Assembly: GCF_004570575.1 (NCBI RefSeq)
Contig: NZ_SPPD01000021.1
Coordinates: forward strand, 1-35,874
Direction of reading: 5' to 3'
From: Streptococcus cuniculi
GTDB lineage: Bacteria; Bacillota; Bacilli; Lactobacillales; Streptococcaceae
DNA length: 35,874 bases
The notes beneath the pieces are model-generated. The model made no database searches. It had not been told where the DNA came from and saw only the letters and a list, made by a program, of their open reading frames with translations. Made by a program: the position numbers and the translations under genes. Below, in pieces: positions 34,127 through 35,874 of this stretch. Each line of letters opens with the position of its first letter. Positions within the stretch are counted from its first letter, which is position 1.

Positions 34127-35458
34127 ATGTTAGAACTTTTGCAGCGTGTGAATAGTCTGGTTTGGGGACCGCCCTTGCTGATGCTCTTGGTGGGAACAGG
34201 GGTGTATTTCACATTTCGTATGGGGCTATTTCAAGTCAGAAAATTACCGCGGGCTTTTCGCTTAGTCTTGTCAGATGATGCAAGCGGTCAAGGAGACGTG
34301 TCTAGTTTTGCAGCCCTTTGTACGGCTCTTGCGGCAACAGTCGGTACAGGAAATATTGTCGGGGTGGCGACGGCGATTAAGACTGGTGGACCAGGTGCCC
34401 TCTTTTGGATGTGGGTTGCAGCTTTTTTTGGTATGGCAACCAAGTATGCCGAAGGTTTTTTAGCTATTAAATACCGCACCAAGGATGCCAATGGTCAGGT
34501 GGCAGGAGGTCCCATGCACTATATCACGCTAGGGATGGGTGAAAAATGGAAACCCTTGGCCATCTTCTTTGCCATCTCAGGAGTCTTGGTCGCCTTTCTA
34601 GGAATTGGAACCTTTGCGCAGGTCAACTCGATTACTTCGTCTTTGGAAAATAGTTTTGCATTTTCACCGCAGATAGTGAGTGTGATTCTAGCAGTGATTG
34701 TCGCATTGATTATCTTTGGAGGAATTGAGTCCATTTCAAAGGTGTCAACCAAGGTGGTGCCCTTTATGGCGCTCCTTTATATTACAGCAACGATTGCTTT
34801 ACTAGCTGTAAACGTGGATCAACTACTGCCGACTCTTATTTTAGTGGTGAAAAGTGCCTTTACCCCGACTGCGGTTCTTGGAGGATTTGCAGGTGCAAGC
34901 GTTCGTGCGGCTATTCAAAACGGGATTGCGCGTGGGGTTTTCTCGAATGAATCGGGTCTTGGTTCAGCACCGATTGCGGCAGCAGCAGCCAAGTCAAACC
35001 AGCCTGTTGAGCAGGGCTTGATTTCCATGATTGGTACTTTTATCGACACCATTATCATCTGTAGTCTGACGGGTCTATCTATCTTGGTGACAGGTCAATG
35101 GACGGTGGAGGGACTACAAGGTGCACCTCTGACACAGGCGGCCTTTGCGAGTTTATTTGGCACTCCAGGTGCTCTCGCCTTGACTTTCAGCCTAGTTCTC
35201 TTTGCCTTTACGACTATTCTGGGGTGGAGTTACTACGGAGAGCGGTGTTTTGAGTTTCTTTTTGGGACACGCTTCATCCTTCTCTATCGCTTGGTATTTA
35301 TTGCCATGATAGCTCTAGGAGGCTCTCTGCAGTTGGATGTCATCTGGGTCATTGCCGATATTGTCAATGGTCTGATGGCACTACCGAATTTGATTGCTCT
35401 CCTCGCCCTCTCCCCAATCATTATTCGTGAAACAAGACGTTACTTTAAGGACAAATAG
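34127..35458 (+). CDS. AGCS-family sodium:alanine/glycine symporter
   Basis: A 443-residue membrane protein of the alanine or glycine:cation symporter family, with about eleven helices. The start at 34127 (MLELLQRVNSLVWGPPLLML) follows a GGAGGAG box at 5 nt. The frame extends to a TTG at 34067, but without a ribosome binding site. Family motifs include ALAATVGTGNIVGVATAI (about residues 80-97) and the GIARGVFSNESGLGSAPIAA segment near 285. The glycine riboswitch in the leader points to glycine or alanine as substrate. The sodium dependence is inferred from the family. Confidence 0.95.
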   Translation: MLELLQRVNSLVWGPPLLMLLVGTGVYFTFRMGLFQVRKLPRAFRLVLSDDASGQGDVSSFAALCTALAATVGTGNIVGVATAIKTGGPGALFWMWVAAFFGMATKYAEGFLAIKYRTKDANGQVAGGPMHYITLGMGEKWKPLAIFFAISGVLVAFLGIGTFAQVNSITSSLENSFAFSPQIVSVILAVIVALIIFGGIESISKVSTKVVPFMALLYITATIALLAVNVDQLLPTLILVVKSAFTPTAVLGGFAGASVRAAIQNGIARGVFSNESGLGSAPIAAAAAKSNQPVEQGLISMIGTFIDTIIICSLTGLSILVTGQWTVEGLQGAPLTQAAFASLFGTPGALALTFSLVLFAFTTILGWSYYGERCFEFLFGTRFILLYRLVFIAMIALGGSLQLDVIWVIADIVNGLMALPNLIALLALSPIIIRETRRYFKDK

Positions 35459-35460
35459 GG

Positions 35461-35510
35461 AGTGGGACAGAAATCGATAACTCGTAAGAGTTCGATTTCG
35501 TTGTCCCACC
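35461..35510 (+). repeat. Dyad repeat (GTGGGACAGAAATCG family), copy 2
   Basis: GTGGGACA (35462-35469) and TGTCCCAC (35502-35509) enclose a further complementary pair (GAAATCG / CGATTTC around ACTC / GAGT), forming a long hairpin of about 48 nt. It is nearly identical, in the opposite orientation, to 18700-18745. It directly follows the symporter stop and might act as a transcript end, although no T run follows. Confidence 0.75.
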
Positions 35511-35630
35511 CCTGCACAGTTGATTAGATTATCTTTGGAGCTTGAAAGCGAACAAAGATATCAATCAACCACTGCGTCAATCTGTTAAGTCTATGAAACG
35601 TAAAGAGGTAAGGGGCTTTGAACGGCTCCC

Positions 35631-35874
35631 TGTCAAGTAGACAGTCAAATACTAAAAGATATTAAGCAACCTGATTCCTGAATTCCCAAGGGGGCAGGTT
35701 GTTTAATTTTGCTTGATAGCGTTGTGTGTTGTAAAACTGGACATAGCTTTCCACATCTGCGACTAGTTCCTCGTAAGTCTTGTATTTCTTGAGATGATAA
35801 GACTCTGTCTTGAAATGCCCAAAGAAACTTTCAATTGGTGCATTGTCGATACATTTCCCAACTCGTGACATGGA
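35631..35874 (-). mobile_element. IS3-family insertion sequence, right end (partial)
   Basis: The probable element end begins at TGTCAAGTAGACAGTC (35631), with the terminal TG usual for IS3-family elements. It extends past the window edge. It contains the 3' part of the orfB transposase gene (35662-35874). Confidence 0.7.
35662..35874 (-). CDS. IS3-family transposase (OrfB), C-terminal part
   Basis: The frame is open to the window edge, so the gene starts outside. The visible C-terminal 71 or so residues contain SRVGKCIDNAPIESFFGHFK, which includes the catalytic glutamate of the DDE site (Glu in IESFF). The usual IS3/IS150-group ending YVQFYNTQRYQAKLNNLPP follows. The internal ATG at 35871 is not a real start. 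It encodes the integrase-like strand-transfer domain. The IS name cannot be given from this fragment. Confidence 0.92.
   Translation of the reverse strand, partial: SMSRVGKCIDNAPIESFFGHFKTESYHLKKYKTYEELVADVESYVQFYNTQRYQAKLNNLPPWEFRNQVA

Noticed and set aside
35513..35630. Open frame ending MKRKEVRGFERLPVK next to the IS end
   Set aside because: Too short, ends exactly at the IS boundary and has no recognisable family or ribosome binding site.

Overview
The window looks like a chromosomal segment of a low-GC Firmicute in the genus Streptococcus, most probably Streptococcus suis or a close relative. This rests on the gene order rpsL-rpsG-fusA / gap / pgk / glnR-glnA / rnjA-rpoY / tsaB-rimI-tsaD, the protein lengths, and the streptococcal intergenic repeats. 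The species name is inference. No rRNA, tRNA or CRISPR array was seen.

Layout. Bases 1-7,350 hold the str genes (S12, S7, EF-G), a small membrane protein, and two glycolytic genes (gap, pgk), each with its own promoter and terminator. Bases 7,400-9,970 hold an aromatic-acid-exporter-like membrane protein and the glnR-glnA nitrogen operon, with a clear GlnR operator upstream of a consensus promoter. On the minus strand, 10,014-11,924 encodes RNase J1 and the small RNA polymerase epsilon subunit. Bases 12,294-15,619 carry tsaB-rimI-tsaD (t6A tRNA modification and ribosomal protein acetylation) and azlCD (branched-chain amino acid export). Bases 15,660-20,070 (minus) carry an ABC-2 type transporter pair, a disrupted GNAT acetyltransferase and a BaiN/HI0933-type flavoprotein. 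Bases 20,229-26,606 hold an HTH/coiled-coil protein and a sugar operon: a PRD activator, EIIB and EIIC of the ascorbate type, and a transketolase split into two genes.

The accessory part, 26,600-35,874, is the most interesting. A decayed GNAT gene is followed by a two-component system and a three-gene ABC transporter plus a lipoprotein. These match, in size and sequence character, nisin NisR, NisK, NisF, NisE, NisG and NisI. No lantibiotic precursor, modification, export or leader-protease gene is visible beside them. Both promoters of the cassette carry two 11-bp direct repeats ending 5 nt before the -10. This is the TCT-N8-TCT nis-box arrangement that I remember for the nisA promoter. The cassette therefore looks like an orphan sense-and-protect module against nisin-like lantibiotics made by other cells. 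It is followed by a divergent Sua5/YciO protein, an ABC ATPase remnant, a glycine riboswitch controlling an AGCS amino acid symporter, and the edge of an IS3-family element.

Small repeats have shaped the region. Three copies of a roughly 90-103 bp RUP-like element lie downstream of glnA, between the EIIB and EIIC genes, and in the leader of the nisR-like gene. A 46-50 bp dyad repeat occurs twice; one copy interrupts a GNAT gene.
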